From Alkalinema sp. FACHB-956 (GTDB lineage: Bacteria; Cyanobacteriota; Cyanobacteriia; Leptolyngbyales; Leptolyngbyaceae), in NCBI RefSeq assembly GCF_014697025.1, contig NZ_JACJRC010000003.1, forward strand, positions 124,001 to 188,000: DNA of 64,000 bases, given 5' to 3'. Both the position numbers and the translations under genes were made by a program. Positions 1-8,603 of this stretch are shown piece after piece (positions within the stretch are counted from its first letter, which is position 1; each line of letters opens with the position of its first letter). The notes below the pieces were generated by a model that saw only the letters and a list, made by a program, of their open reading frames with translations, ran no database searches and was not told where the DNA came from.

Positions 1-174
1 GTGGGGATCTTTGGACAGCACAACGGGGGTGATATGCTCCGGCAGCATTTGCAACAGGGACACCAGCAGGGCTTCATCGCCTGCATTGCCCATGCCGTAG
101 TAGCCACACAGAACCGCTCGTTCTGAGGCTGGAGAGGAGGGAAGGGGGTTCGATCGTTGGTTGGAATCAGTCAC
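1..174 (-). CDS. csaB: CsaB-type polysaccharide pyruvyl transferase, 5' part only
   Basis: The complementary strand is open from a GTG at 174 to the window edge (58 codons). After about 18 variable residues it reads RAVLCGYYGMGNAGDEALL, the glycine-rich N-terminal signature of the CsaB/polysaccharide pyruvyl transferase family, followed by LLQMLPEH. Family members add pyruvate ketals to cell-wall or surface polysaccharide. GTG 174 is the only plausible start, because an in-frame stop lies a short way upstream and no ATG precedes the signature. The C-terminal part lies outside the window. Family assignment rests on this motif alone. Confidence 0.72.
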   Translation of the reverse strand, partial: MTDSNQRSNPLPSSPASERAVLCGYYGMGNAGDEALLVSLLQMLPEHITPVVLSKDPH

Positions 175-257
175 AGCTTCGCCAGAATGAAAAATCGCGA
201 TGGTGAAGGAATTAGCGTACCTTATACTTCAGTACCCGTCTTTCAAAGTAATCGCCC

Positions 258-560
258 ATGAATGCCTTGTCCATTCCTACTTGGATTATTCACGTCTCTA
301 GCGTCATTGAATGGATTGCTGCCATTTGGCTGGTGTGGCGGTATGCCGAAGTGATGGGCTACCCTGCGTGGAAAACGCTGTCCTGGGGGATGTTGCCAGC
401 ATTGATTAGTGCAATGTGTGCTTGTACTTGGCACTTTTTTGATAACTTACCGGGGTTAGGTTGGTTGGTGACCCTGCAAGCCGCAACAACAGCGATCGGC
501 AATTGCACAATGATGGCCGCAGCTTGGTGGATTTGGCGAAACGCTAAACTGAGTCCTTAG
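258..560 (+). CDS. DUF2499 (Ycf49-like) membrane protein
   Basis: This 100-residue protein matches the DUF2499 family, known in red-algal plastids and cyanobacteria as Ycf49-like. It has about three hydrophobic helices (roughly residues 8-27, 43-60 and 68-90) and family blocks such as SIPTWIIHVSSVIEWIAA and CACTWHFFDN. The biochemical role is unknown to me, and conservation with plastids suggests a thylakoid- or photosynthesis-linked function. It starts at ATG 258. The next gene is the DUF3593 protein, its usual partner, after a repeat-filled 200 bp spacer. It is transcribed away from csaB. Confidence 0.85.
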   Translation: MNALSIPTWIIHVSSVIEWIAAIWLVWRYAEVMGYPAWKTLSWGMLPALISAMCACTWHFFDNLPGLGWLVTLQAATTAIGNCTMMAAAWWIWRNAKLSP

Positions 561-588
561 ATTAGGATCTGGCCGAATCTCGCATCAT

Positions 589-627
589 TGACTTGCCCAA
601 CTGACTTGCCCAACTGACTTGCCCAAC
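589..627. repeat. Tandem repeat, 13 bp x 3
   Basis: Three exact copies of TGACTTGCCCAAC stand head to tail 28 bp after the DUF2499 stop codon. They are followed by decayed copies to about 652. A second, looser series built on CACTGCCAACAAT runs from about 685 to 740, up to the start of the next gene. Unit and sequence are private to this spacer. Confidence 0.9.
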
Positions 628-762
628 TCTCGACCAACTGGCTTGCTCAACTTAAAGTTTTTAAAGGCACTATTTTTTTAAAGCCACTGCCAACAATCAC
701 TGCCAACAATTATTGTCCACTACCGGCTCACTGCCCACTACTGACTCCACAAATTTTCTCCC

Positions 763-1068
763 ATGTCTAAGGAATCATTATTTGCGCTATCTCTCTTTCC
801 CTATTTGGGTTTTCTGTGGTTTTTGACCCGTTCTCGCCAAACGCCCAAACTTGCATTGGCCGGCTTTTACCTCCTACTAGTCTTTGTTGCGGTTACAATT
901 CCTGCTGGCATTTATGCAAAGGTTGCCTATGGGAAGGAATTAGCTAATGTTGATTGGCTCCATGGCAGTGCAGAATCCTTTCTCACGCTGTCCAATATTT
1001 TTGTTGTCCTAGGATTTCAACAGGCATTGCGGAAAGCGAAAACAGCTAATCCAACGGATCATTCTTGA
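763..1068 (+). CDS. DUF3593 membrane protein
   Basis: The 101-residue product begins MSKESLFALSLFPYLGFLWFL and matches the cyanobacterial/plant DUF3593 family. It has three predicted membrane segments (about 6-24, 31-50 and 72-90) and a short hydrophilic C-terminus. DUF3593 genes often sit beside DUF2499 genes, as here, which supports both calls and suggests a shared, still undefined membrane function. It starts at ATG 763. Confidence 0.85.
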   Translation: MSKESLFALSLFPYLGFLWFLTRSRQTPKLALAGFYLLLVFVAVTIPAGIYAKVAYGKELANVDWLHGSAESFLTLSNIFVVLGFQQALRKAKTANPTDHS

Positions 1069-1132
1069 TATTCATCTCTCAAAGTTTTTTGGAAATGATT
1101 TATCACTCGCCACAATTTGGCTACAGTCATCA

Positions 1133-1186
1133 TTCTGGCTAAAGCAATTATTCTGACTAAAGCAATTATTCTGGCTAAAGCAATCA
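1133..1186. repeat. Tandem repeat, 18 bp x 3
   Basis: Three copies of an 18 bp unit (TTCTGGCTAAAGCAATTA, with 1-2 substitutions) end about 35 bp before the tsaB start. They occupy the place where its promoter or leader would be expected. Confidence 0.9.
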
Positions 1187-1222
1187 ATCCTGTCCTCAAT
1201 TCAGTCTGTGACTATTTCTGAG

Positions 1223-1906
1223 ATGTCCCACTCCGCTACTTCTCCAAAAACTTGCTACGGCTTGGCGATTCATACCAGTAGCCCCACCTTTGGCTTGGCG
1301 ATCGCGTCAGTCCACGATCGGCAATCAATGCGTTGCCAGAGTTGGGATTTGGGTCGTGAGGTGTCTAGCCTACTGCACCAATATTTGGCAGATTTCCTAG
1401 CACCACAAACCTGGTCGGATTTGGCGTTTATTGCCGTTGCCAAAGGGCCAGGGGGATTTACAGGAACTCGCCTAGGGGTGGTAGCAGCCCGGACATTGGC
1501 GCAACAATTGCAGATTCCATTGTTTGGCATTTCCAGCCTAGCGGCGATCGCTGGGGCCAAGGGGGATCCTAACCAGGCGATCGCGGTTCAAATGCCCGCC
1601 CAACGGGGAGAATTACATACGGGAATTTTTCAATGGCAATATGCGCAGGCCGAACCTCACCCAAACCCGGTACTGCCCCAACAGTCATTGACGCCCGTAC
1701 AACCTGAACGGGTCTACCAACCTGAAGCCTGGGACAGAACTTTACAAGCCTTGCCGATGAATTACGACCTGATTGAAGCACCAACGGCTCAAGGAGAGTA
1801 TGCCGCTGTAGTCCTAGAACTGGCCCAACAGCGATGGCACCAAGGAATTCGCCCTCACTGGTCAGAAACCTTGCCCACCTACGGTCAGCATCCGGTCGAT
1901 CGCTAG
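1223..1906 (+). CDS. tsaB: tRNA threonylcarbamoyladenosine biosynthesis protein TsaB
   Basis: The 227-residue protein has the ASKHA-type fold signatures of TsaB: an N-terminal LAIHTSSPTFGLAIA strand-turn and the FIAVAKGPGGFTGTRLGVVAARTLAQ block around residues 70-96. TsaB is the scaffold partner of TsaD in making the t6A37 modification of ANN-decoding tRNAs. ATG 1223 is preferred. An in-frame GTG at 1208 would add five residues and cannot be excluded. Length is normal for the family. The gene converges on the BON-like gene at 1962. Confidence 0.9.
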   Translation: MSHSATSPKTCYGLAIHTSSPTFGLAIASVHDRQSMRCQSWDLGREVSSLLHQYLADFLAPQTWSDLAFIAVAKGPGGFTGTRLGVVAARTLAQQLQIPLFGISSLAAIAGAKGDPNQAIAVQMPAQRGELHTGIFQWQYAQAEPHPNPVLPQQSLTPVQPERVYQPEAWDRTLQALPMNYDLIEAPTAQGEYAAVVLELAQQRWHQGIRPHWSETLPTYGQHPVDR

Positions 1907-1961
1907 GTGGTTGTGATGGGCCGATCGGCAATCCTGTTCGGTAATCCCGATCGGCAGACCC

Positions 1962-2363
1962 TCATAACGATCGAGGCAATTTTTCTGTGATGGAGAGGTT
2001 TTGAGCTTCAACATACAAAGCCCCTTCTACGGAGAGAATCGCCTCCATGAGAGATTTCGCAAGCATTCCGTCGGGTAGGTTGCCCATGAGAATCACAACC
2101 CGCCCCCGTTGAGAAATACGCAAATTTTTCACGAGATCAATGCCAAACAGTTCCTGCAATTGCAGGACAACCCGCTTAGCAAGACCATTGTGATCGTATT
2201 GGCCATCAACCCCAATGCGTTCTGGAGGAATGGCCGTTAAGGTGAGATTTGCCGGAAGATGCAGTGTAGAAAGCGATCGACGAGCGGACTTATCAGGCTC
2301 GATCGGAGCGTTAATTATTTCTGATGATTGAGAGTTTTGCACCCATGAATTTGGAGAATTCAT
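1962..2363 (-). CDS. Small protein with BON-like C-terminal half
   Basis: This 133-residue protein has a polar, low-complexity N-terminus (1-40). The C-terminal half follows the BON pattern: a helix, then LRISQRGRVVILMGNLPDG, a second helix ending SVEGALYVEAQ, and NLSI. BON domains bind lipids or partner proteins in the periplasm or at membranes, but no signal peptide is visible here, so location is open. It starts at ATG 2363. It is probably a conserved cyanobacterial hypothetical; the BON call is by pattern only. Confidence 0.65.
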   Translation of the reverse strand: MNSPNSWVQNSQSSEIINAPIEPDKSARRSLSTLHLPANLTLTAIPPERIGVDGQYDHNGLAKRVVLQLQELFGIDLVKNLRISQRGRVVILMGNLPDGMLAKSLMEAILSVEGALYVEAQNLSITEKLPRSL

Positions 2364-2843
2364 TAGATTTTATGGAGCGATATTATTCAGTCAACAACTC
2401 ATTCGAACTTCATTAAAACTTTTCCAATATCAGCATACAATCTCCCCCAGGACAGAAGCCTAAAGTGAGTGTTATTTATTTATTTTTGTATATTTTAAAA
2501 ATTATTTTTGGAAAACTTGCTAATCACCGCGACTTATCCGCAAATACACGGTATTACCAACCCAGAAGTCACCATTATCTAAAGGACAGTTCCCTCAATA
2601 TTTAATTGTTGTCAACATTTTTTGGATTCTTTATCTTAATCTTCACAAATTTCACCGATCGCAGTACTCGGGCCACGAACTGTGCGATCGTTTTTCGCCC
2701 TAGCACCGACACGATAGGATTTCACTAACAGTTTTCATGACCGTTTTTCACTGCCAATTTTCACTGCCAGTTTTCACGACCGTTTTTCACTGCCAGTTTT
2801 CACAGCAGGTTTTCACAGCGAGTACCCAGAGGCTCAGGACAAT
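2364..2843. other. Gene-free stretch with TTTTCACTGCC repeats
   Basis: The left half (about 2400-2640) is AT-rich and would hold the promoter of the leftward gene at 2363. From about 2735 to 2815 there are seven or so imperfect copies of an 11-12 bp unit alternating TTTTCACTGCCAG and TTTTCACGACCG. They end just short of the PBP stop codon. No gene is evident. Confidence 0.75.
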
Positions 2844-5108
2844 CTACAACGCCTTTCTCATGTATTCTCCCCAGAGCTGAGCAGCTTGGGCACTGCTCCC
2901 TCCCGTGGGCGCGTTATCGTCATTCCCGAGCCACACCCCAGTCACTACTTTGCTGCTGGGGACGTAACCGATAAACCAGAGGTCTACGTTGTCGTTTGTA
3001 GTACCCGTTTTGCCTGCTTCGCCCCGTCCGATCGCCGCGGCCCGCCCGGTACCACTGCGCACGACCCCTTGCAGCAAACTGGTCATCGTGTCCGCCACTT
3101 CTGGAGCCACCACTTGGGTCGGGGCTTCCTGTTGGGCTTCGTAGACCACTCGGCAGGTGGCTAAATTATTGCGATCGGTGCAGTCCCCACTGTCCAAAAT
3201 GCGAGTAATAGTGCGGGGTCTAGCTTTCAGTCCTTGGTTCGCTAACACTCCAAACGCGGAGGTCATTTCTAACACAGTGGTTTCACTTTGCCCAAGCACC
3301 AACCCCGGTACCGGATCGAGCTTGGAGGTAATTCCCATTTTGCGCGCAGTTTGCACCACTTGATCTAGTCCAACTTCCTGGGCAACCCGCAGCGCGATCG
3401 CATTATCCGACTTCGCCACTGCCGCAAACAAATCTTCACTGCCCCCGCCACAGCCCGCAAAACTTTGTCCATCCCAATTCAAGGGTGCACAGGAAAAGGA
3501 TTGGTAGGGTTGAATGCCATTCTCTAGACCAGCAGTATAGGCAAAGATTTTAAAGGTAGAACCAGGCTGCCGTTGGGCTTGAGTAGCACGGTTAAACTGG
3601 CTTTCTTGGTAATTAGCCCCCCCCACCAAGGCCAGCACTTCTCCCGTGGCTGCATTTAGGGTGACGATCGCCCCTTGGGAATAGCCCGCTGCGGCTCCGC
3701 GATTAGCCACTGCATTGGCTAAGGATTGTTCCGCAGCCTTTTGCATTTGAGGATCCAGCGCAGTTTGAATAACAAAGTTACCCTCCTGCGCCACGTTCTC
3801 CCCCAAGAGGTCACCGAGTTCCCTTAACACTTGACTGTAGTAATAGGGAGCCATGGTATTGGCAAGGGTTTCCTTGGCCTTGGGACTGAGTTCGATGCGC
3901 GATCGTCTGGCCTTCGTGGCTTCTTCCTGACTGACCATGCCCTGTTCGGCCATGCGGGTCAGCACTCGGTTGCGATATTCCACCGCCGACTGATAATCTT
4001 TGACGGGGTTAAACGCATTGGGTGCAGGAAGAATACCCGCCAAGGTTGCCGCTTCATTCAGATCCAGATCCTTGGCTGACTTGCCAAAGTAAAATTGTGC
4101 CGCATCTTCAAAGCCATAGTTGCCAAAGCCGAGATAAACCCGACTTAGGTAAATCCGCATGAGCTCATCTTTGCTATAGGCGGTTTCCAGCTTGAGGGCA
4201 ACCATGGCTTCCTTAAATTTCCGCCCGGTGGAGTCTTCGCTGCCCACATAGTCCCGCAGCAGATTCCGTGCCAGTTGCTGCGTCAGGGTACTGGCCCCTT
4301 CCCGAATGCCCCCACTTTTCACGTTCGTCACGATCGCCCGCAGCGTGCCGATCGGATCAACTCCAATGTGCCAATAGAACCGCGAGTCCTCCGAAGCCAT
4401 GACCGCCCTAGGGAGATAACGCGACACCTGGGACATCGATTTGACATCCTGGTGGCTGGTGTTGGGAGGAATGGGGGTTAACGGAGTCACACCATCGCGG
4501 GCATAGACGATCGTGGGCCCCGTCACCGAGTTAGGCAAGGGATAGACCGAAAACTGTGTCCAGCTAATGGCGATCGTCCCTGCAATCAGAGCCGATACCC
4601 CAGCTAGCCCATAGAGACCGTAGCGAATGGCTCGTAGGTACCAGGCCGGGGGATCATAGTACTGCACCCGGACAGCCCCTTCCAGATCCGTAGGCCCCAG
4701 GGTAAACAGATCGTTGTGGTACAGCGTGACAGAGCGTAACCGTTTTTTGCCGCGATAAATACCATTAGTCGAATTTTCATCCCGAATCACAAACCGTTGG
4801 CGACCGGGAATGATGCCTAAAATTTTGCGAGGTTGCCGATCGCGGTTAATCGAAGCGTGCACCTGACTGACGACGGGATTGCGCACCACAATGTCGCACT
4901 GCTGGGAACTGCGGCCCATGAGATAGCGCTCGCCTAACAAAGGATAGACCTGAGCCTGGGTTTCGCCGCCCCCTTGAATCCGCAATTCTGGCACTTTGGC
5001 ATTGGCTTGCAGCCGAATTTTGGAAAAGCGCACCCGCGTGGGCACAGTCTGCAACAGTTGTGTCAGACGGGTCACAGGATTTTTTTTAGGCGGTTGGGGA
5101 GAACTCAT
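2844..5108 (-). CDS. FHA-domain class A penicillin-binding protein (PBP1A-like)
   Basis: This 754-residue bifunctional peptidoglycan synthase carries an N-terminal FHA domain (about 58-143, with GRSSQQCDIVV and ENSTNG motifs). One membrane anchor follows (about 160-185). The glycosyltransferase GT51 domain has the catalytic Glu at about 240 in SEDSRFY plus GASTLTQQLARNLL. The transpeptidase has STFK (517-520), SDN (567-569) and KTGTT (700-704). The enzyme polymerises and cross-links glycan outside the plasma membrane; the cytoplasmic FHA domain binds phosphothreonine, so control by a Ser/Thr kinase is likely. ATG 5108 is chosen over a TTG at 5114. All catalytic motifs are intact. Confidence 0.93.
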   Translation of the reverse strand: MSSPQPPKKNPVTRLTQLLQTVPTRVRFSKIRLQANAKVPELRIQGGGETQAQVYPLLGERYLMGRSSQQCDIVVRNPVVSQVHASINRDRQPRKILGIIPGRQRFVIRDENSTNGIYRGKKRLRSVTLYHNDLFTLGPTDLEGAVRVQYYDPPAWYLRAIRYGLYGLAGVSALIAGTIAISWTQFSVYPLPNSVTGPTIVYARDGVTPLTPIPPNTSHQDVKSMSQVSRYLPRAVMASEDSRFYWHIGVDPIGTLRAIVTNVKSGGIREGASTLTQQLARNLLRDYVGSEDSTGRKFKEAMVALKLETAYSKDELMRIYLSRVYLGFGNYGFEDAAQFYFGKSAKDLDLNEAATLAGILPAPNAFNPVKDYQSAVEYRNRVLTRMAEQGMVSQEEATKARRSRIELSPKAKETLANTMAPYYYSQVLRELGDLLGENVAQEGNFVIQTALDPQMQKAAEQSLANAVANRGAAAGYSQGAIVTLNAATGEVLALVGGANYQESQFNRATQAQRQPGSTFKIFAYTAGLENGIQPYQSFSCAPLNWDGQSFAGCGGGSEDLFAAVAKSDNAIALRVAQEVGLDQVVQTARKMGITSKLDPVPGLVLGQSETTVLEMTSAFGVLANQGLKARPRTITRILDSGDCTDRNNLATCRVVYEAQQEAPTQVVAPEVADTMTSLLQGVVRSGTGRAAAIGRGEAGKTGTTNDNVDLWFIGYVPSSKVVTGVWLGNDDNAPTGGSSAQAAQLWGEYMRKAL

Positions 5109-5174
5109 GGGCAAATGCTAGAACTGCAATAACTCTGGCCGACGGGGGCACCAGACTTTCTTCTATAAATGAGC

Positions 5175-5222
5175 TACAAAAATAGCAGGAACACTTCCGG
5201 TGAGGTTTCCGAGTGTCCCTGC
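5175..5222 (-). terminator. Hairpin plus T-run downstream of the holin-like gene
   Basis: Read on the complementary strand, GCAGGGACACT pairs with AGTGTTCCTGC (one mismatch) around a 16-base loop, followed by TATTTTTG. It lies 130 bp after the stop of the gene at 5355 and just before the PBP start. It could end transcription of the former or form part of the PBP leader. Confidence 0.5.
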
Positions 5223-5354
5223 ATCATTCTAGTCAACCGATCGCGTGGCAACACGACGATCGTTCAGGATTTCCGTAAATGTTTGCAATCCTAGGTCTGC
5301 TTTGTTGCAATCCTAGGCCGGTTTTGGGTGTGCCTTGAAATTAACCTCTTGAAA

Positions 5355-5768
5355 TTAACCTAAGGTATGGCTCAAAAAGATGGGTAATAAGATGGCCGCT
5401 CCTTTGGGTAAGGAAATCAGGCCGACGGTAATCAAGATCTTGCGCAGAATGGAATACACGATCGTCAGCGCGATGGAACCCAGGATGGCGCTGATAATGC
5501 CATTGCGAAGACGGAAGCCTTCGATAAGCCATGCGGCTAAGCCAAAAATGATGATGTTAATGATCAGGGAAACTGGCGAGAAGATAATGGTGAAGTTCAA
5601 AAGATTTTCTAAGGGCTGAGACAGCGCATTGAGAATTCCGAACACCACAGCGGCGGCCAATGCTTTTTCCGGGCTATCGATCTCAACCCCGATCGGCAAT
5701 TTTGAAATGAGGTAGAAGCTGATCGCCATAACAACGATCGTGACCAAAATTGTAATCAGCCAACCCAT
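5355..5768 (-). CDS. Phage holin family IV-like membrane protein
   Basis: The 137-residue, almost wholly hydrophobic protein has four predicted membrane helices (about 3-22, 37-55, 60-82 and 90-125). It fits the 'phage holin family protein' group (superfamily IV, PF04020-like) common as single chromosomal genes in cyanobacteria. No phage genes are nearby, so a lytic role is unlikely; it is probably an uncharacterised membrane protein. Start ATG 5768 is preceded by AGGAG at good spacing. Confidence 0.8.
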   Translation of the reverse strand: MGWLITILVTIVVMAISFYLISKLPIGVEIDSPEKALAAAVVFGILNALSQPLENLLNFTIIFSPVSLIINIIIFGLAAWLIEGFRLRNGIISAILGSIALTIVYSILRKILITVGLISLPKGAAILLPIFLSHTLG

Positions 5769-5951
5769 ATACTGAGTCTCCTAACAGGTAAATGTCTTGA
5801 AAACTGGAATATTCTTAGAATCAAGGCATTTGCCGCCAAGTCGATTTTTTTTCCAGTTAAATTCAGGATTTACCCCGTTTCCCCAGAGAAAAAGGCCAAA
5901 AGTCAACAGTTTTACTTCATAAACCTCAATCCCAATCAACCTCAATCCCAG

Positions 5952-6047
5952 CAGTTGCTCATACAAACAGTTGCTCGTACAAACAGTTGCTCGTACAAAC
6001 AGTTGCTCGTACAAACAGTTGCTCATCTAAATCAACTGCTCATCTAA
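5952..6047. repeat. Tandem repeat, 16 bp x 5 plus degenerate copies
   Basis: Units of CAGTTGCTCGTACAAA run from 5952 to 6031. They then drift into CAACTGCTCATCTAAAT and end at AATTGCTAGC, which contains the exbD stop codon (6049-6051). The series therefore begins at the end of exbD and extends away from it. Confidence 0.92.
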
Positions 6048-6048
6048 A

Positions 6049-6807
6049 TCAATTGCTAGCCGGGGGTGGGGCTCCATTGGAGGGACTGACTGGGGATCCG
6101 ATCGCCGGTGAATTAGGCACTGCACCAGGTAAACCCGTATTGGGATCGATCGGAGTTGTGGAACTATTAGGAAACAGTAAACTGCCGGGTTGTCCAGTCG
6201 GCTGCATTCCAGGCTGAACACCGGGCTGCATTCCAGGTTGCACACCCGGTTGAATACCGGGCTGGATACCGGGCTGGATACCAGGTTGCATTCCAGGCTG
6301 AGCCCCCGGTTGCAGCAGCGGATCCGTCATACCACCGGGAAAGGGAGTAATCGAAGGAAAGGGCGTCGGGTTGGTTAAGCCAGGGGTTACGGAGGGAGCT
6401 GTGATGGGGGTTGTTGTCGCTAGGGCCACCCGATCGCCCCCCACAGCCCGCAACGTATCCAACACTTGGATCACATTGTCGTAAAAAGCGTTGGGGGAGG
6501 CATTTAGCACTAGGACACCATTGGGATTTTTCTCCCGATAGGTTTTCAGCATTTGCTCTAGTTGAGAGCGATCGATCTGCGTCTTATCCACATAGAGAAC
6601 GCCATCTTGGGTCAACGTGACCACTAACTTCTCTAAGGGCTGAACCGTGCTGGTTTTCGATTGGGGCAGATTGAGATTAATCCCCTGGGGCCGCTGGAAT
6701 TGCAGAACTGCCAGGATAAAAAACGTGAGAATGCAAAAAATCACGTCAATTAACGGCAGAATCTGAACCTGGGCCTCATCGGTGGGGGAATCTAGGTTGA
6801 TTTTCAT
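6049..6807 (-). CDS. exbD: ExbD/TolR-type proton-channel protein with a long PG-rich tail
   Basis: The 252-residue protein has the ExbD architecture. A short cytoplasmic start is followed by one membrane helix (17-37) with the conserved Asp near residue 21 (LPLIDVIFCILTFF). A periplasmic domain continues to about 130 (TQDGVLYVDKTQID, LRAVGGDRVALAT). It should pair with ExbB to use the proton gradient for TonB- or Tol-type work at the outer membrane. Unusually, about 120 residues rich in Pro, Gly, Thr and Ser follow, including about nine copies of QPG(M/I/V) at 166-208. It starts six bases after exbB ends, so the two are co-transcribed. Confidence 0.88.
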   Translation of the reverse strand: MKINLDSPTDEAQVQILPLIDVIFCILTFFILAVLQFQRPQGINLNLPQSKTSTVQPLEKLVVTLTQDGVLYVDKTQIDRSQLEQMLKTYREKNPNGVLVLNASPNAFYDNVIQVLDTLRAVGGDRVALATTTPITAPSVTPGLTNPTPFPSITPFPGGMTDPLLQPGAQPGMQPGIQPGIQPGIQPGVQPGMQPGVQPGMQPTGQPGSLLFPNSSTTPIDPNTGLPGAVPNSPAIGSPVSPSNGAPPPASN

Positions 6808-6813
6808 CGTGGA

Positions 6814-7545
6814 CTATCCCTCTAGGCTGGAAATCTCATTCGTCAAATCTTCAGGCAGGACGATCGGGGCTACGGTTTCTCCCCGAGTCATCTCGATCGT
6901 AGCCGTTGGATCCCCTTGCCGCTCATACTGCCATTTTTGCCGATAGAGCAGTTCCAGCTCATTCCCCGATCGGCGAAACACTTTGGCTTGGTTAAAGATC
7001 AACCCTTGAAAAATGCGATAAAACCCCAAGGCCACCAGCGCCACAATTAGCCCTGTTGCCGTACTAATCAACGATGCCCCAATCCCGCCGACCGCATCCT
7101 TAGAGGCTTCCGTTCCCAAGGCTGTCACCGTGATGGAGTACAGCGTTTGAATCAATCCCAAAACCGTTCCCAGCAAACCGAGCAACGGAGCCATGGCAAT
7201 CACAGCTTCTAGAACCTTATTCCCCCGTTGCATCCCAGCAATTTCTTCATCAGCGGCGGATTCCAGGGCCAAGCGAAACAGATCTGGATCCGGAGCTTGC
7301 AATCTCAGGGCAGCGTAGAGAAAACGCCCGATCGGTTGGTCGTAGGCTTGGCGCGCAATTTCACTGGCGAGCATCCAATCGCGACGGGAAGCATCCAAAA
7401 TTCGGTTAACGACTTCCCGCTCCTGTTTCAGAACCGTAAACCAAAAGCGAATCCGCTCAAAAATTGCGGTTACAGCCAAAACAGACAATAGCAACAAGGG
7501 AATCATGGTTGGGCCGCCCTTGTTGAAAATATCGACTAAGTTCAT
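6814..7545 (-). CDS. exbB: ExbB/TolQ/MotA-type proton-channel protein
   Basis: The 243-residue protein has three membrane segments (about 10-30, 110-135 and 155-180) and the family blocks LESAADEEIAGMQRGNKVLEAVIAMAPLLGLLGTVLG (split here by position 95-130) and GIGASLISTATGLIVAL. It forms the pentameric channel around the ExbD helix in the plasma membrane. ATG 7545 is chosen because GGGGGAGAA precedes it; a longer frame to 7605 lacks support. No tonB gene is in the window, so the energised partner cannot be named. Confidence 0.9.
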   Translation of the reverse strand: MNLVDIFNKGGPTMIPLLLLSVLAVTAIFERIRFWFTVLKQEREVVNRILDASRRDWMLASEIARQAYDQPIGRFLYAALRLQAPDPDLFRLALESAADEEIAGMQRGNKVLEAVIAMAPLLGLLGTVLGLIQTLYSITVTALGTEASKDAVGGIGASLISTATGLIVALVALGFYRIFQGLIFNQAKVFRRSGNELELLYRQKWQYERQGDPTATIEMTRGETVAPIVLPEDLTNEISSLEG

Positions 7546-7865
7546 CGTCGTTTCTCCCCCACCGTTTTTGCCACCGATGTTTCTACTACCGAAGGGTTGT
7601 ATCACCGATAAGTTGTATCACCGATAATATTTGCCACCGCTTTTGTCTAGAGCATTTTACCGACTGAAATTGCCGATCGTGCATTGAATTCATGCCCCAA
7701 GTTCCCCACAGGTATCCATTTCCTCCCCGGTTCTCCACGGGAGGTCAGCCCTAGAGTTCAACCTCCTATAGTCAAACCCCAGTCAAACCCCAGTCAAACC
7801 AGAGTTAAATCAGAGTTACCCCTCCTAGGTTAAATACTCTAGGTTAAATCCCCTAGCTCAACCCC
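7546..7865. other. Gene-free stretch with several short repeats
   Basis: This spacer lies between exbB and thyX. It contains two copies of GTTGTATCACCGATAA (about 7594-7627) and a run of CAGTCAAACCC and CTAGGTTAAAT units (about 7770-7862) that ends at the thyX stop codon. The exbB promoter must lie in the left part, but no clear -10/-35 pair stands out. Confidence 0.6.
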
Positions 7866-8603
7866 CTAGGGAGACAGTCGAGCTTTGCCCCAGCGGTTTT
7901 TGTGGTACCACTCCGCGATCGCGGGAACCCAAGCTTCAAAATGCGGCCAGATCAACTCACAAAGTTGAATAATCTCCAATTGCGCATCATTTTTTGCCCG
8001 CAAGTCCAAAAAGTGCATCAAACTCCGGCAGTTAAAACTCACCACAAAATGCTGCCGAATTGCATAGGGGATCAAGTCCCGCGCGTGCTCCTCAGCATAG
8101 CCTTCAACCCGAATTTTGTGGGCGTAGTGTTGAGCGAGTTTTTCGCACCAGTCCCGATCGGTCTGGCGAGCCGTAGCTGTGTACTCATACTTCGCACCCT
8201 GGCGATCGGTATAAAACCCCACGGGCCGGAGATAAAACACTTCTTCCAGCTCCCGCTTACCATCCACCACATCCAGAATTCTCTGCCCGGTGTATCGACC
8301 GGACTGCACATCAAAACTGACAGAAACACGGTGGGTTCTCGCCTGCTGCATCACACTGTGGGGAAACCAACCACAATTCAGCACGATTTGGGGATGCTCG
8401 ATCGGCCCAAAGTGCCCCCGGTTTCCCGCCAGCAGATTACGAATGACGACCTCCCCAGCTTTGGGTTCATCGGGGAAGCGATCGCGCTCATCCCAGACAA
8501 AGCCTTCAGCATAGTCTTGGTGCATGGCCGCATAAATGGTCTGTTGGGGATTCGGGGTTTGGGAGAGAACTTCGACTTTAAAGTAAGGATCCATAGAAAC
8601 CAT
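7866..8603 (-). CDS. thyX: Flavin-dependent thymidylate synthase ThyX
   Basis: The 245-residue protein matches ThyX, which makes dTMP from dUMP with methylenetetrahydrofolate, FAD and NADPH. The signature stretch is at 88-104: ARTHRVSVSFDVQSGRY, in which the usual RHR(X7)S motif reads THR, a variant I associate with cyanobacterial ThyX. RSLMHFLDLR near residue 195 is the second conserved block. Start is ATG 8603, with ATG 8594 as an equally possible choice; neither has a clear ribosome binding site. No thyA is in the window. Confidence 0.93.
   Translation of the reverse strand: MVSMDPYFKVEVLSQTPNPQQTIYAAMHQDYAEGFVWDERDRFPDEPKAGEVVIRNLLAGNRGHFGPIEHPQIVLNCGWFPHSVMQQARTHRVSVSFDVQSGRYTGQRILDVVDGKRELEEVFYLRPVGFYTDRQGAKYEYTATARQTDRDWCEKLAQHYAHKIRVEGYAEEHARDLIPYAIRQHFVVSFNCRSLMHFLDLRAKNDAQLEIIQLCELIWPHFEAWVPAIAEWYHKNRWGKARLSP

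Noticed and set aside
5355-5768. Holin-like gene considered as a prophage marker
   Set aside because: No lysin, integrase or structural phage genes are nearby, and single chromosomal holin-IV-like genes are usual in cyanobacteria.
589-6047. Tandem repeats considered as CRISPR arrays
   Set aside because: Units of 10-19 bp are directly abutting with no unique spacers between them.
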